A DNA stretch of 64,000 nt. Origin: Flavobacterium branchiarum (GTDB taxonomy: Bacteria; Bacteroidota; Bacteroidia; Flavobacteriales; Flavobacteriaceae). A model generated the notes under the pieces. It was not told the DNA's origin and searched no databases. It saw nothing but the letters and a program-made list of their open reading frames with translations. Shown in pieces: positions 15,033-24,208 of this stretch; the stretch's first letter is position 1, and each line of letters opens with the position of its first letter. A program made the position numbers and the translations under genes. The stretch covers positions 992,001-1,056,000 of the forward strand of contig NZ_JAUFQQ010000003.1 in the NCBI RefSeq assembly GCF_030409845.1. Direction: 5' to 3'.

Positions 15033-15980
15033 ATGATTGATTTTTTGAAAAAAAACAAAAATTTTAGAAATGCATTATTTGTTTTTATAATTGCTTTTTC
15101 GTCTTTTCTTGCTTTTGAACCTTTATTCGAAAATTTAGGACAAAAGGCATCTCAGGAGTTTGCGGCGGCCATTTTCGGAACCATTTTCGCGGCTGTTATT
15201 ACAATGGTTTTGTTGAGTAAACAATCTGAAACTGAGCAGGAGCGAAGTCGTAATGAAAAGGTCTTTGAACAAAAAATAGTGCTATTCAATCAGGTATTAG
15301 ATTATTTGCAAACTATTTATGAAAATCTTGATGATGCAAACAAAATAAAAATTAGCCGTGCTAAGATTACTCAAATAGAATTTTTATTGGCAAAAATGGT
15401 TATGATTGGTAATGATAAAACGATAAAAGAGTTTAAATCATTATATCAGAATATAACCAATAACTATGTTCCCGAAACGCAAATACTTACCCTAAACATA
15501 AGTCATAAACATACTATTTTTCGCTTTGCAGATTATTGCAGGGAAGAGTTAGGATTATCGGACAAAAACTTAGAAAAAGAAATATTAGAGGATATCGTAT
15601 TACAAGGAGAATTGTTTTATAATCTGGAGCAAAAAGAACCTCTAGATTTTGAGATACAGGAAACAATTAAGGATATCTATGGTTTTTTAGCCTTTGATTT
15701 AAATGTACCTATCGAAAATATTAAGTTTCTCCCAAACGGATTTGAAGCCTACATAAATAAAACTCAAGATAAAAAAAGGCGTTTTATCGAGTGTTTAATT
15801 GATAATCAGGAAATATATGTCAATATTCCAGTTTCTGATATGATAAAAGATTTTCAGCTAAATGGTAATACGTTTAAGATAAAACCATCAGATAGAAATA
15901 AATTTATAGCACAACAAGTTACTATAGAAAAAGCAATTGAGGAGAGTTACGAGTTTGTTAAAAAGCAGAAGATTGAATAA
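15033..15980 (+). CDS. Membrane-anchored protein of unknown function
   Basis: I place the start at the ATG at 15033 (315 residues); the in-frame GTG at 15009 is weaker. There are two membrane segments, about residues 13-31 and 42-64, then a coiled-coil region (S-E-T-E-Q-E-R-S-R-N-E-K) and a long soluble, mixed alpha/beta domain of about 240 residues ending in Lys-rich helices. I recognise no family. It stands alone between the radC-like gene and the convergent flavin monooxygenase, ending at a shared terminator. Confidence 0.6.
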   Translation: MIDFLKKNKNFRNALFVFIIAFSSFLAFEPLFENLGQKASQEFAAAIFGTIFAAVITMVLLSKQSETEQERSRNEKVFEQKIVLFNQVLDYLQTIYENLDDANKIKISRAKITQIEFLLAKMVMIGNDKTIKEFKSLYQNITNNYVPETQILTLNISHKHTIFRFADYCREELGLSDKNLEKEILEDIVLQGELFYNLEQKEPLDFEIQETIKDIYGFLAFDLNVPIENIKFLPNGFEAYINKTQDKKRRFIECLIDNQEIYVNIPVSDMIKDFQLNGNTFKIKPSDRNKFIAQQVTIEKAIEESYEFVKKQKIE

Positions 15981-16061
15981 GGTTCTTCTTTTTATTTGTT
16001 GCACAATTCAAAAGATTCAAAAGTTATTTATAGTTAAATCGTCAATAATTAGTTTTAAAGC

Positions 16062-16101
16062 AAAAAGGATAAAGAAGTTTGTGGTACTCTTTATCCTTTT
16101 T
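16062..16101. terminator. Bidirectional terminator
   Basis: A 14-bp perfect stem (16062-16075 with 16088-16101), loop of 12, flanked by A-run and T-run. It lies between the convergent genes ending at 15980 and 16108 and can serve both. Confidence 0.8.
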
Positions 16102-16107
16102 TGTTTA

Positions 16108-17352
16108 TCAATTTAGATTGCTTACAATTCGTTCGGCATCTTCTTTTATACCAAAGACAATTCCTGATTTTCGCTTACTCAACCACGGAAAGCCAATATA
16201 GTAAAGACCCGAAAGTGGAGCTATTCCGTTTTCATGAATTGGTTTTCCTAAATTGTCTAAAATTGGAATTTTAATCCAGCTAAAATCTGCTTCAAAACCA
16301 GTTGTCCATATAATGGAACTGATTTTAGATTCTAAAAGCGGTAATGTCCTTAAATGGCTTGCCGAAATACAATCTTGATCGGGTAGATCTGCAGGATCTA
16401 ATTCGCTTTCGGTTGGTATACTATTGTTTTTTAAAATATAACCATCTATCATTTCTTTAATCTTCTCTGATGATTTGTCTGCAAAACGAATGTTTTCTGT
16501 CGCATCGTTATTAAACATAAAAGTTTCATTTTCAAAACCATTGAATCTTCCTAAAATAGAAACTCCTTGTCGCTGTAGCGATTGCAAACTAATGGTATGT
16601 CCTAATACGCCAACACCCGAAACTTGTGGTTGTGGATTGCGAATGACATCAGAATCTACTGCTGCCGTTGCTACATCCATAAACCCCATTAAAACCAGCC
16701 ACTCCATCAGGTCTTTTCCTTTGTAACGTCTTGGCGTGCGTCCTACTTTACTACTAGCTAGGTGTACCTCTCGTCCGGATAGAATGAGCTCTTCTGCTAT
16801 TTGGCATCCTGATTGTCCGCTACCAACAACAATAACTCCTCCTGCAGGCAATTGAGAAGGATTTTTATATTCTGAAGCATGCAATTGTGTAATTTGATTT
16901 GGAATAGTTTTACTAAACTCAGGTAATGAACCTTTATTCATTGCACCTGAAGCTATAATGACGTTGATAGATCTCCATTCGGACAATACTCCTTGATGCA
17001 AAGTAACAATGCAAAAACAATTTTTGCTTTTATCCTGAGTTAGCGAAATGACTTCGTAGTTTGCTTTTACTGGCAATTGAAATGTATCAACATAGGAATT
17101 CAGATAAGCAACAAACTCATTTCTATTCATGAACGCCTCTTTTTTATTGTCGATTTCTAATCCCGGTAGCGTATTCATCCAATTTGGGGTGTTAAAAGTA
17201 AAAGAATCCCATCGCTGTGCAATCCATGAATTTCCAATTTCCCCTTTTTCTAAAACTACATGTTCACGACCTTCTTGTTTTAGATAGAAACTGGTTGCTA
17301 ATCCTGCTTGTCCACCGCCTATAACGATGGTGTTATATATTTTGATTTCCAT
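16108..17352 (-). CDS. Flavin-containing monooxygenase-like FAD/NAD(P) oxidoreductase
   Basis: A 414-residue enzyme with two Rossmann dinucleotide sites: FAD-binding G-G-G-Q-A-G (12-17) and a NADPH-type G-S-G-Q-S-G near residue 175 after an H-A-S-E-Y-K segment resembling the FMO identity motif. Also visible are W-D-S-F near 48 and a T-T-G-F-E-A-D motif near the C-terminus. It belongs to the YUCCA/CzcO-like class B monooxygenases; the substrate is unknown. It is divergently transcribed from an AraC regulator across a 119-base gap holding a palindrome, so that regulator probably controls it. Confidence 0.85.
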   Translation of the reverse strand: MEIKIYNTIVIGGGQAGLATSFYLKQEGREHVVLEKGEIGNSWIAQRWDSFTFNTPNWMNTLPGLEIDNKKEAFMNRNEFVAYLNSYVDTFQLPVKANYEVISLTQDKSKNCFCIVTLHQGVLSEWRSINVIIASGAMNKGSLPEFSKTIPNQITQLHASEYKNPSQLPAGGVIVVGSGQSGCQIAEELILSGREVHLASSKVGRTPRRYKGKDLMEWLVLMGFMDVATAAVDSDVIRNPQPQVSGVGVLGHTISLQSLQRQGVSILGRFNGFENETFMFNNDATENIRFADKSSEKIKEMIDGYILKNNSIPTESELDPADLPDQDCISASHLRTLPLLESKISSIIWTTGFEADFSWIKIPILDNLGKPIHENGIAPLSGLYYIGFPWLSKRKSGIVFGIKEDAERIVSNLN

Positions 17353-17375
17353 TTATCTGCTATTTTTATATGTTT

Positions 17376-17391
17376 ATCTTTGTACAAAGAT
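17376..17391. promoter_or_regulatory. 16-bp palindrome and promoter box in the divergent intergenic region
   Basis: ATCTTTGTACAAAGAT is a perfect palindrome. It overlaps TATCTTTG (17375-17382), which fits the Bacteroidota -7 box TAnnTTTG toward the araC-type gene, and lies 24 bases from the monooxygenase start on the other strand. It could be an operator for the AraC protein or a doubled promoter element. Confidence 0.5.
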
Positions 17392-17471
17392 GTTGGGAAA
17401 GAATAAATATCTGTTAACGTCCTTCGGATTATAATTGACGTAATCGGGTTTTAATTTATAATTTTAAGGAT

Positions 17472-18404
17472 ATGCTAACCATTGATCGTACTAGTTTAAA
17501 AAGAAAAGATTTCTTGAATTTTCGAGAAAAAGAGATTAGAATCGAACAAACGGAGAATGAAGGTTTTTTTCATTTCAACGAAGTTTCATTTGATGCTTTG
17601 CAATTTATTAGATGCCAATATCAAATTGCCAATCCTAAAACGATTCAGCTTAATATTGAAGATGCGGTACTTGAAATGCATTTTAGACTTGGTGGAGAAA
17701 GTGTAATGGTACATCCTCAAACTATAAATGTGAATGGCGGAAATCATACTTTGTTCTACCAACAAGATAATAATCCTGAAATTATTATGTCGCCAACCAC
17801 AAAAGGTAATTTTTTAGAAATTCGGATAGGTGCAAAACATTTTGAACGTTTGCTATCAAGTGAAATTCCTGTAGTAAATAATCTAATAGAATCTGGTAGA
17901 AATAAGGTGTGGCCAGGTCATCAATTATCGATTACGCCCAAGATATACAACTTGATAAATGAAATAAGTAATTCACCTTATTCGGGAAAACTTAATATGT
18001 TGTTCTTAGAAGCTAAAATGACAGAACTTTTGTTGCTACAAACGACTTTATTTAATGAAGCAGATTTTTCAAAGCCGTTTTCATTTAAAAATTCCGATAG
18101 AATTAAATTTTATGAAGCGCAAGAATTTATGAATGCCCATTATATGGAAAGTTACACGATTAGACAAATTGCCTCTTCTATCGGTATTAACGAACGAAAA
18201 CTAACTCAAGGTTTTAAAGAACTCTTTGGATTAACTGTATTTGAGTATATAAACGATTTAAGGATGAATAAGGCAAAACAGTTATTATTGGATGATAAAA
18301 AATATGTGGGAGAAGTTGCAGAAACGGTAGGATATAAAAATCAGCAACATTTTACAGTAGCATTTAAAAAGAAATTCGGAATGTTACCAAGTAAGCTCAA
18401 GTAG
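17472..18404 (+). CDS. AraC family transcriptional regulator
   Basis: A 310-residue regulator. The N-terminal ~200 residues are a variable cupin-like sensing domain. The C-terminal ~100 residues form the two helix-turn-helix AraC domain: Y-T-I-R-Q-I-A-S-S-I-G-I-N-E-R-K-L, then F-K-E-L-F-G-L-T-V-F-E-Y-I and the second motif V-A-E-T-V-G-Y-K-N-Q-Q-H-F-T-V-A-F-K-K-K-F-G. It probably acts on the divergent flavin monooxygenase gene. The inducer is unknown. Confidence 0.9.
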   Translation: MLTIDRTSLKRKDFLNFREKEIRIEQTENEGFFHFNEVSFDALQFIRCQYQIANPKTIQLNIEDAVLEMHFRLGGESVMVHPQTINVNGGNHTLFYQQDNNPEIIMSPTTKGNFLEIRIGAKHFERLLSSEIPVVNNLIESGRNKVWPGHQLSITPKIYNLINEISNSPYSGKLNMLFLEAKMTELLLLQTTLFNEADFSKPFSFKNSDRIKFYEAQEFMNAHYMESYTIRQIASSIGINERKLTQGFKELFGLTVFEYINDLRMNKAKQLLLDDKKYVGEVAETVGYKNQQHFTVAFKKKFGMLPSKLK

Positions 18405-18654
18405 TGCGATTATACTTATTTTTTTTAGGTTTCGTCTTTATGAATTTTTTTATAAAATGTTTAGCAATCTATGTTTTTGGTTTTGTGTGTTTTATAATTT
18501 TAAAGAGTAGGGCTTAATCGTTTGAATTAAATTTAAATTTCATGTAAAACAACCATTTATTTTGAATTAATCGAATGGTAATGTGTTTTTAGGAGCTTTT
18601 TTTATGTTTTTTTGTTTATTTTAGAATTTATTTAAATTTTAAAAAAGGAAAACT

Positions 18655-18918
18655 ATGGAGTCTAAATTTCTTAAAGTTTTAGGATGGGTAGCTACTTTTA
18701 CAGCCATGGCAATGTATGTGTCTTATATACCTCAAATTCAACAAAACCTTAATGGACATAAAGGAGATTGGTTACAACCCTTAGTTGCTGGTGTTAACTG
18801 TACTTTATGGGTTTTATATGGTTTACTGAAAAAACCACGTAAAGATTGGCCTTTAGCAATTGCGAATATGCCAGGGATTATTTTTGGTTTTTTAACTTCT
18901 ATTACAGCACTATTTTAA
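18655..18918 (+). CDS. SemiSWEET family sugar transporter
   Basis: An 87-residue protein made of one triple-helix bundle (membrane segments about 8-27, 40-57 and 65-86), the bacterial half-size SWEET. The Pro-Gln loop motif Y-I-P-Q-I (about 25-29) and the Asn in G-V-N-C-T-L-W match the family. It works as a homodimer moving mono- or disaccharides down their gradient. A clear AAAAGGA ribosome-binding site precedes the ATG. It is monocistronic. Confidence 0.9.
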   Translation: MESKFLKVLGWVATFTAMAMYVSYIPQIQQNLNGHKGDWLQPLVAGVNCTLWVLYGLLKKPRKDWPLAIANMPGIIFGFLTSITALF

Positions 18919-19058
18919 ACAAAAAGAGAGGTGCATTTTAAATAATTCGGAAGTGGGTATTTTTAATCTAACTCGCATAGTTATAAATCTTAGTTTTTGT
19001 TATTTTTAGTTGTTGGTTCTTGGATTATAAATTAGTCTTACTAATTGCAATGGTTGCT

Positions 19059-19592
19059 TTAATTCTTTTTTTCTTGAGTTTTCCAATAACTCAAAAGCAA
19101 ATCATACAATTCTTGCGCATCGATATCTATTTCAGAGACTGAGTACATTAAGTTCAATTCAGAATTTTGTTCATCATGAGCCATTTCCCAGACTATTTTT
19201 GAAATGTGGTTACGGAACTTTTCTGCGTTACCAAGTGTAGCAACAACCAAAGTGTCTTCTCTTACATTCTTCAATTTAATATTGGTAACATCAGACCATT
19301 CTATTCTTCCAAAAGCCTTGGACAATGGAGTTGTGCTTCCAGAAAAACCTATAGTGTCTATTTCAATTAATGGAGTTTTGTCTATAATTTTTACAAGAAT
19401 TTTTAGCGATATGAAAAACATAATTAAAAGTAAACTACCTGATATAACAACAGGTTTAATTTTAAGTTCATCATCTAATAATCCTGTAGAGTATAAAAAT
19501 AGTATGGCTAATAAAATTGCAATTGACCCAGTAAATAAAAGTATGTTTTTGGCTTTTCTTGTATCTCGATACAACTTAGTTTCTTTTTTCAT
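19059..19592 (-). CDS. STM3941-like membrane protein
   Basis: A 177-residue protein with a basic N-terminus, two adjacent membrane segments (about 17-34 and 46-66) and a C-terminal PH-like soluble domain: P-L-I-E-I-D-T-I-G-F-S-G, R-I-E-W-S-D-V-T-N-I-K-L and a helical end with D-A-Q-E-L-Y-D-L-L. This is the layout of the STM3941 family of unknown function. It is monocistronic, with no functional partner nearby. Confidence 0.7.
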   Translation of the reverse strand: MKKETKLYRDTRKAKNILLFTGSIAILLAILFLYSTGLLDDELKIKPVVISGSLLLIMFFISLKILVKIIDKTPLIEIDTIGFSGSTTPLSKAFGRIEWSDVTNIKLKNVREDTLVVATLGNAEKFRNHISKIVWEMAHDEQNSELNLMYSVSEIDIDAQELYDLLLSYWKTQEKKN

Positions 19593-19608
19593 AAAATGTG
19601 GTATTTGA

Positions 19609-20072
19609 TATTTGTGAATTAACTACATAAAAATGTAATTTACTACAAATAAAATTAACTACAGTTTATATAAGAGAGTTATTGCTTACATTTGTATTTG
19701 ATTAGAAATTCTTTAATTATTATTGTATGCTATTTTTAAAAGAGAAGTATATTCTTAAAAAAGAGTAAACAGATGAATTTATTAGATTGAAATAGATGTC
19801 TTTTTTTTGTTTTAAACTATAAAAAAAGCAAGGACTAAAATGATCTAATATAAAAGAACAAAAAGATGTAAAAGTCTCATTTTGTAAAACTTGAGATTAG
19901 ATTTTTGTGGTCTCATTTTTTTTGCTTAATATTAGATCTTGATAAAAAGTTAATCGAGAGTGCTACATAACAAAATCGTTTTATATATTTGATTTCAGGA
20001 TAATTTTCGCATTATTTGCAAAATAAAAGGAAAAATCCCGAAATAAATTAATTATTAATAGCAAATACACCT
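19609..20072. other. Intergenic region before the permease
   Basis: About 460 bases of A+T-rich sequence with no supported reading frame. A weak inverted repeat (TGAGA...TCTCA) followed by a T-run lies near 19890-19920. A promoter for the downstream permease must lie in the last 150 bases, but no box is convincing. Confidence 0.45.
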
Positions 20073-22004
20073 ATGTCGTTTTCAAGTCTATTTCGAAAAA
20101 AAACTGTACAAGATATTTTAAGTCAAGTTGAAAAAAATAATGCCAACGGGAGTGATTCATTAGGTAAACATTTAACAGCACGTGATTTAACAGCTTTTGG
20201 TATTGCAGCAATTGTAGGTGCAGGTATTTTTAGTACTATTGGTAAAGCTAGTGCCGATGGAGGACCAGCAGTTATCTTTTTATTCCTTTTTACAGCGATT
20301 GCCTGTAGTTTTGCTGCTTTTGCTTACGCAGAATTTGCTTCAATGGTTCCCGTTTCTGGAAGTGCTTATACGTATTCGTATGTAGCTTTTGGAGAAATTA
20401 TAGCCTGGGTCATTGGTTGGGCATTGATAATGGAATATTCAGTAGGTAATATAACCGTAGCCATATCGTGGAGTGATTATTTTACAGGATTGCTCGCCAG
20501 CGGGGGGATACACTTGCCCCAGTGGGTTCAAATGGACTATTTAACTGCTTCTAACGGATTTAATGATGCTACTGCTTTAATGCATGGCGGAAAAGCATTC
20601 GAGAATTTAGAGCCAGCCTTACAAGCAGCCTACACAGCATGGACAACATCACCGATGATAGGTTCCTTTCATTTTGTTGCCGATTTACCCGCTTTATTAA
20701 TCATTATCTTGATTACTGCTCTGATTTATCGTGGTATGAAAGAATCTCGTAATGCGAGTAATATAATGGTTGTTGTAAAAGTATGTGTGGTACTTTTGGT
20801 AATTGCAGTTGGTGTTTTTTATGTAGATACCGCCAATTGGGACCCTTTTGCACCAAATGGTGTTACAGGAGTTTTAAAAGGTGTTTCTGCTGTATTCTTT
20901 GCTTATATTGGTTTTGACGCTATTTCAACAACTGCCGAAGAATGCAAGGATCCGCAACGTGATTTACCACGAGGAATGATGTGGGCAATTATAATTTGTA
21001 CCATTTTATACATAGCAATCGCATTGGTACTTACGGGAATGGTAAGTTACAATCAACTTAACGTGGGAGATCCACTTGCTTTTGTATTCGAAAAATTAGA
21101 TTTAAAATGGATGTCAGGAATTATTGCCGTAAGTGCTGTAGTTGCAATGGCAAGTGTTTTATTGGTTTTTCAAATGGGACAACCTCGTATTTGGATGAGT
21201 ATGAGTCGTGATGGATTGTTGCCAAAACGTTTCTCTAAAGTGCATCCTAAATACAAAACACCATCATACGCAACCATCGTTACAGGTTTTGTTGTTGCCG
21301 TTCCTGCTTTATTCCTAAATCTTACAATGGTTACAGATTTATGTAGTATTGGAACTTTGTTTGCTTTTGTATTAGTTTGTGCAGGAGTTTTAGTATTACA
21401 GAACAAACCAGATATTCCAAGGGGGAAATTTAGAACACCTTATGTAAATTCAAAATTTATAATGCCAATTTTATTGATTATTGGATTGGTCTTTTCTTTT
21501 GGATACAACAAAAAAGCAACAATGAGTTTTATTATGAATGAAACTCAAATTAATCAACCAGCAGATATTATTACTTCTCTTGATAAAAGCCATACTAAAA
21601 TAGTATATGATTATTTAGTAACTGTTGATCCTGCTAATGCTACAACAGAAAAACCAGATTTAGAATTAATATTAAAGCAATATCAAAAAGACGAGGCTAA
21701 ATATGCAAGCGTAATTGCAGGTTTACCAGTTGCTGATTCGATTAAATACGAAAGCGGATTAAGCTTGTTCAAACACAAAATACCAATGTGGATTTTCTTA
21801 ATCGTTTTGGTTGGATTAACTGTTTGGGCTTTTAGACAAAATTTATCTTTAATTCCATTATTAGGCTTGATTTGTTGTCTTTATATGATGGCCGAATTAA
21901 GTGTTTGGAACTGGATTTATTTTACAGTTTGGTTAATTATAGGTCTTTGTATTTACTTTAGCTTTAGCCAAAAAAATAGTAAGCTAAATTTTATAAAGCA
22001 GTAA
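20073..22004 (+). CDS. APC superfamily amino acid permease (cationic amino acid transporter type)
   Basis: A 643-residue inner-membrane transporter. Residues 30-470 have the APC core: G-I-A-A-I-V-G-A-G-I-F in helix 1, P-V-S-G-S-A-Y-T-Y-S-Y in helix 3 and F-A-Y-I-G-F-D-A-I-S-T-T-A-E-E-C in helix 8, as in CAT/YfnA transporters. A hydrophilic insert of about 75 residues (about 485-560) precedes the last helices. This is longer than usual and typical of Bacteroidota members. The substrate is probably a basic or neutral amino acid; the sequence does not settle which. It has its own terminator. Confidence 0.85.
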   Translation: MSFSSLFRKKTVQDILSQVEKNNANGSDSLGKHLTARDLTAFGIAAIVGAGIFSTIGKASADGGPAVIFLFLFTAIACSFAAFAYAEFASMVPVSGSAYTYSYVAFGEIIAWVIGWALIMEYSVGNITVAISWSDYFTGLLASGGIHLPQWVQMDYLTASNGFNDATALMHGGKAFENLEPALQAAYTAWTTSPMIGSFHFVADLPALLIIILITALIYRGMKESRNASNIMVVVKVCVVLLVIAVGVFYVDTANWDPFAPNGVTGVLKGVSAVFFAYIGFDAISTTAEECKDPQRDLPRGMMWAIIICTILYIAIALVLTGMVSYNQLNVGDPLAFVFEKLDLKWMSGIIAVSAVVAMASVLLVFQMGQPRIWMSMSRDGLLPKRFSKVHPKYKTPSYATIVTGFVVAVPALFLNLTMVTDLCSIGTLFAFVLVCAGVLVLQNKPDIPRGKFRTPYVNSKFIMPILLIIGLVFSFGYNKKATMSFIMNETQINQPADIITSLDKSHTKIVYDYLVTVDPANATTEKPDLELILKQYQKDEAKYASVIAGLPVADSIKYESGLSLFKHKIPMWIFLIVLVGLTVWAFRQNLSLIPLLGLICCLYMMAELSVWNWIYFTVWLIIGLCIYFSFSQKNSKLNFIKQ

Positions 22005-22040
22005 TATATAGTTTTTAGTTAAAGACGCTATTCAAATTTA

Positions 22041-22077
22041 AAATCCGTTCTGATTATTTTCAGAACGGATTTTTTTT
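22041..22077 (+). terminator. Terminator of the permease gene
   Basis: A 13-bp perfect stem (22041-22053 with 22060-22072, arms AAATCCGTTCTGA and its complement), 6-base loop, T-run. Confidence 0.9.
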
Positions 22078-22113
22078 GTTTTTAAAAAAGAGGCACTCTA
22101 GCTAGTCGGAAAG

Positions 22114-22323
22114 TTAGAAGAAAGATGCTAGAAGAAAGATGCTAGAAGAAAGATGTTAGAAGAAAGATGTTAGAAGAAAGATGCTAGAAGAAAGATGCTA
22201 GAAGAAAGATGTTAGAAGAAAGATGATAGAAAAAAGATGCTAGAAAAAAGATGCTAGAAAAAAGATGCTAGAAAAAAGATGATAGAAAAAAGATGCTAGA
22301 AGAAAGAAAATAGAAGAAAGATA
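22114..22323. repeat. 14-bp tandem repeat array (~15 units)
   Basis: The unit is (C/T/A)TAGAA(G/A)AAAGATG, repeated about 15 times head to tail with small changes. The early units carry GAAGAAAG and later ones GAAAAAAG, so the array grew by local duplication. Period 14 with TAG in each unit closes all forward frames, so it is not coding. Confidence 0.85.
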
Positions 22324-22339
22324 TTAGAAAAGAAGTCTA

Positions 22340-22570
22340 ATCTCGGTCAATCTAAAAATCTAAGCCAGTCTAAAAATCTAAGAAGTCTAACAAGAAAGAG
22401 GGTAGAGAAAAGAGAATAGAGTAAAGAATAGAGAAAAGAGTAGAGAAAAAAGAAAAAATCTAAGTCAGTCTAACAATCTAAGTAGTCTAACAATCTAACT
22501 ATCTAAGAAGTCTAGCAATCAAACAATCTAAGTAGTCTAACAATCCAAAAATCTAAGTGAGTCTAATCAA
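22340..22570. repeat. Degenerate repeat field (AATCTAAG/AGTCTAAC words)
   Basis: Irregular repeats of AATCTAAGTAGTCTAAC-like words, interrupted near 22390-22460 by GAGAAAAGAGTAGAG-like purine-rich sequence. No gene. It is related in style to the array just before it and to the repeat field at 24.7-25.9 kb. Confidence 0.7.
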
Positions 22571-22572
22571 AA

Positions 22573-22601
22573 AATCCGCACAGAGAAAACTCCAGCGGAT
22601 T
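22573..22601 (-). terminator. Terminator of the methionine gamma-lyase-like gene
   Basis: AATCCGC and GCGGATT arms, with a T-run on the reverse strand beyond the stem. It is placed about 55 bases after the stop of the reverse-strand gene. Confidence 0.6.
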
Positions 22602-22655
22602 CAAACAAACCAATTAAAAATTAAGCAAATTTATTTATAAAGAATTGTTTCGTGT

Positions 22656-23858
22656 TTACAAAATCCCAAGCTCGACCATGCAGGCCTTCATCATTTGATA
22701 GGTTCTTTCGATGTCATTATCCAATCCAATTGAGAATCGGATTAAGCCATCAGTCAAGCCCATTTCGGCTTGTTCCTCTAGTGGGATTTCGCTAGAAGTT
22801 GAGGTTCCGGGAGCGCTAAATAAAGTTTTGTAGAAACCTAAACTAACCGCCAAATATCCGAGATTTCGAGCTTGCATCAATTCCATTAATTCATTTGCTT
22901 TTGCCAAAGAACCAACATCAATTGTAAGCATACCACCGAAACCATATTCAGGATTAATCATTGTTTTGTACAACGCATGGCTAGGATGACTTTTTAAACC
23001 TGGATAAACCGTTTTAAGTCCGTCTTTTTCAAATTTATCAGCGAGAACATGCGCATTATGACTGTGTTGTTTGATACGGATGTGTAGCGTGCGAAGGTTT
23101 TTCATCACACTAGCAGAACGTAAACTATCCATAGTAGGTCCTAAAAGCATACTTGCACCACTATTTACATTTTTTAAGCTATTTATGAATTCTTTAGAAG
23201 CACAAGTTACACCGCCAACAGTATCACTACTACCGTTTATATATTTTGTTAAACTATGAATCACAATATCAGCACCTAACTTTGCAGGCGAAACCGACAA
23301 AGGAGAGAATGTATTATCAACAACTAATTTTAAATTGTGTTTTTTTGCAAGACGAGATAAGCCTGCAATATCAGCAACTTCTAATAAAGGGTTACTCACA
23401 GTTTCGCAATACAAAACTTTAGTTTCTGGAGTAATTGCAGCTTCTACAACATCAAGTTTTGTAATGTCTACAAAAGTTGTTTTTATGCCAAATCTCGGAG
23501 TGAAATTTTTAAGGAAAGCATACGTTCCACCATATATAGTTCTACTCGAAACAATATGATCCCCATTACTACATAATTGCATTAGCGTAGGTGTAATTGC
23601 TCCCATTCCAGAAGCAGAAACATTTGCAGTTTCAGTTCCTTCCATTGCGGCAAGTGCCTGATCTAAGTATAAATTACTTGGCGATGAATGGCGAGAATAC
23701 AAATAACAGCCCTCCATGTTTCCTTCAAAAGTATCAAACATTGTCTTTGCTGAAAGGAAAGTATAGGTAGAAGAATCCGAAATGGATGGGTTTACACCAC
23801 CAAATTCCCCAAAATACTGTAAATCCTGAATTTTATCAGCCGGATTAAAATTTTCCAT
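22656..23858 (-). CDS. Methionine gamma-lyase-like PLP enzyme (Cys/Met metabolism family)
   Basis: A 400-residue enzyme, normal family length. The Cys/Met PLP fold-I signatures are present: Y-S-R (54-56), S-G-M-G-A-I (83-88), E-T-V-S-N-P (152-157), D-N-T-F (181-184) and the PLP lysine in H-S-L-T-K-Y-I-N-G (Lys205). Members are cystathionine synthases/lyases, homocysteine synthases or methionine gamma-lyases. The divergent Lrp/AsnC gene favours an amino-acid catabolic role such as methionine gamma-lyase, giving methanethiol, ammonia and 2-oxobutyrate, but the exact reaction is inferred. It has its own terminator. Confidence 0.8.
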   Translation of the reverse strand: MENFNPADKIQDLQYFGEFGGVNPSISDSSTYTFLSAKTMFDTFEGNMEGCYLYSRHSSPSNLYLDQALAAMEGTETANVSASGMGAITPTLMQLCSNGDHIVSSRTIYGGTYAFLKNFTPRFGIKTTFVDITKLDVVEAAITPETKVLYCETVSNPLLEVADIAGLSRLAKKHNLKLVVDNTFSPLSVSPAKLGADIVIHSLTKYINGSSDTVGGVTCASKEFINSLKNVNSGASMLLGPTMDSLRSASVMKNLRTLHIRIKQHSHNAHVLADKFEKDGLKTVYPGLKSHPSHALYKTMINPEYGFGGMLTIDVGSLAKANELMELMQARNLGYLAVSLGFYKTLFSAPGTSTSSEIPLEEQAEMGLTDGLIRFSIGLDNDIERTYQMMKACMVELGIL

Positions 23859-24208
23859 TGTTATGTTATTATGAGAAACGAATTAATTTCTTCCTCTTGT
23901 TACTATTTATTTTCACTTAAATCTATGTCAAATAGTAAAGGATTAACTACTTCGTCTGTTTACTATTTGTTGTTGTTTCTTGATATACCTTTTCGCCAAT
24001 CTAAGATGAAAAAGGATGTCGTAACGATCAATTTACATTGTTTACAAATCTTAATCAAAATAATAACATATTAGAATAATAATCAACTGTAGGCTTTGTA
24101 TTTAGATAATAAATCTGTGTAAAACTATTGGAGTAGATTTATTGTCTATTTTTGTTTTTGAAATAAGAATTAAATAGATTATTTTTCAGTCTAATCCCCC
24201 TACAAATT
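23859..24208. promoter_or_regulatory. Divergent regulatory region between the PLP enzyme and Lrp genes
   Basis: About 350 bases without a supported gene; a 67-codon frame inside it has no coding character. TATTTTTG at 24147-24154 fits the TAnnTTTG box, with TTG 16 bases upstream, and would serve the lrp gene starting at 24209. Lrp-type binding sites are expected here but no clear palindrome is seen. Confidence 0.5.

Noticed and set aside
22114..22323. Possible CRISPR array
   Set aside because: Units are 14 bases with no spacers between them and no cas genes nearby; it is a simple tandem repeat.
23871..24074. 67-codon frame in the divergent region
   Set aside because: No domain, no ribosome-binding site, and it lies across the promoter region of two real genes.
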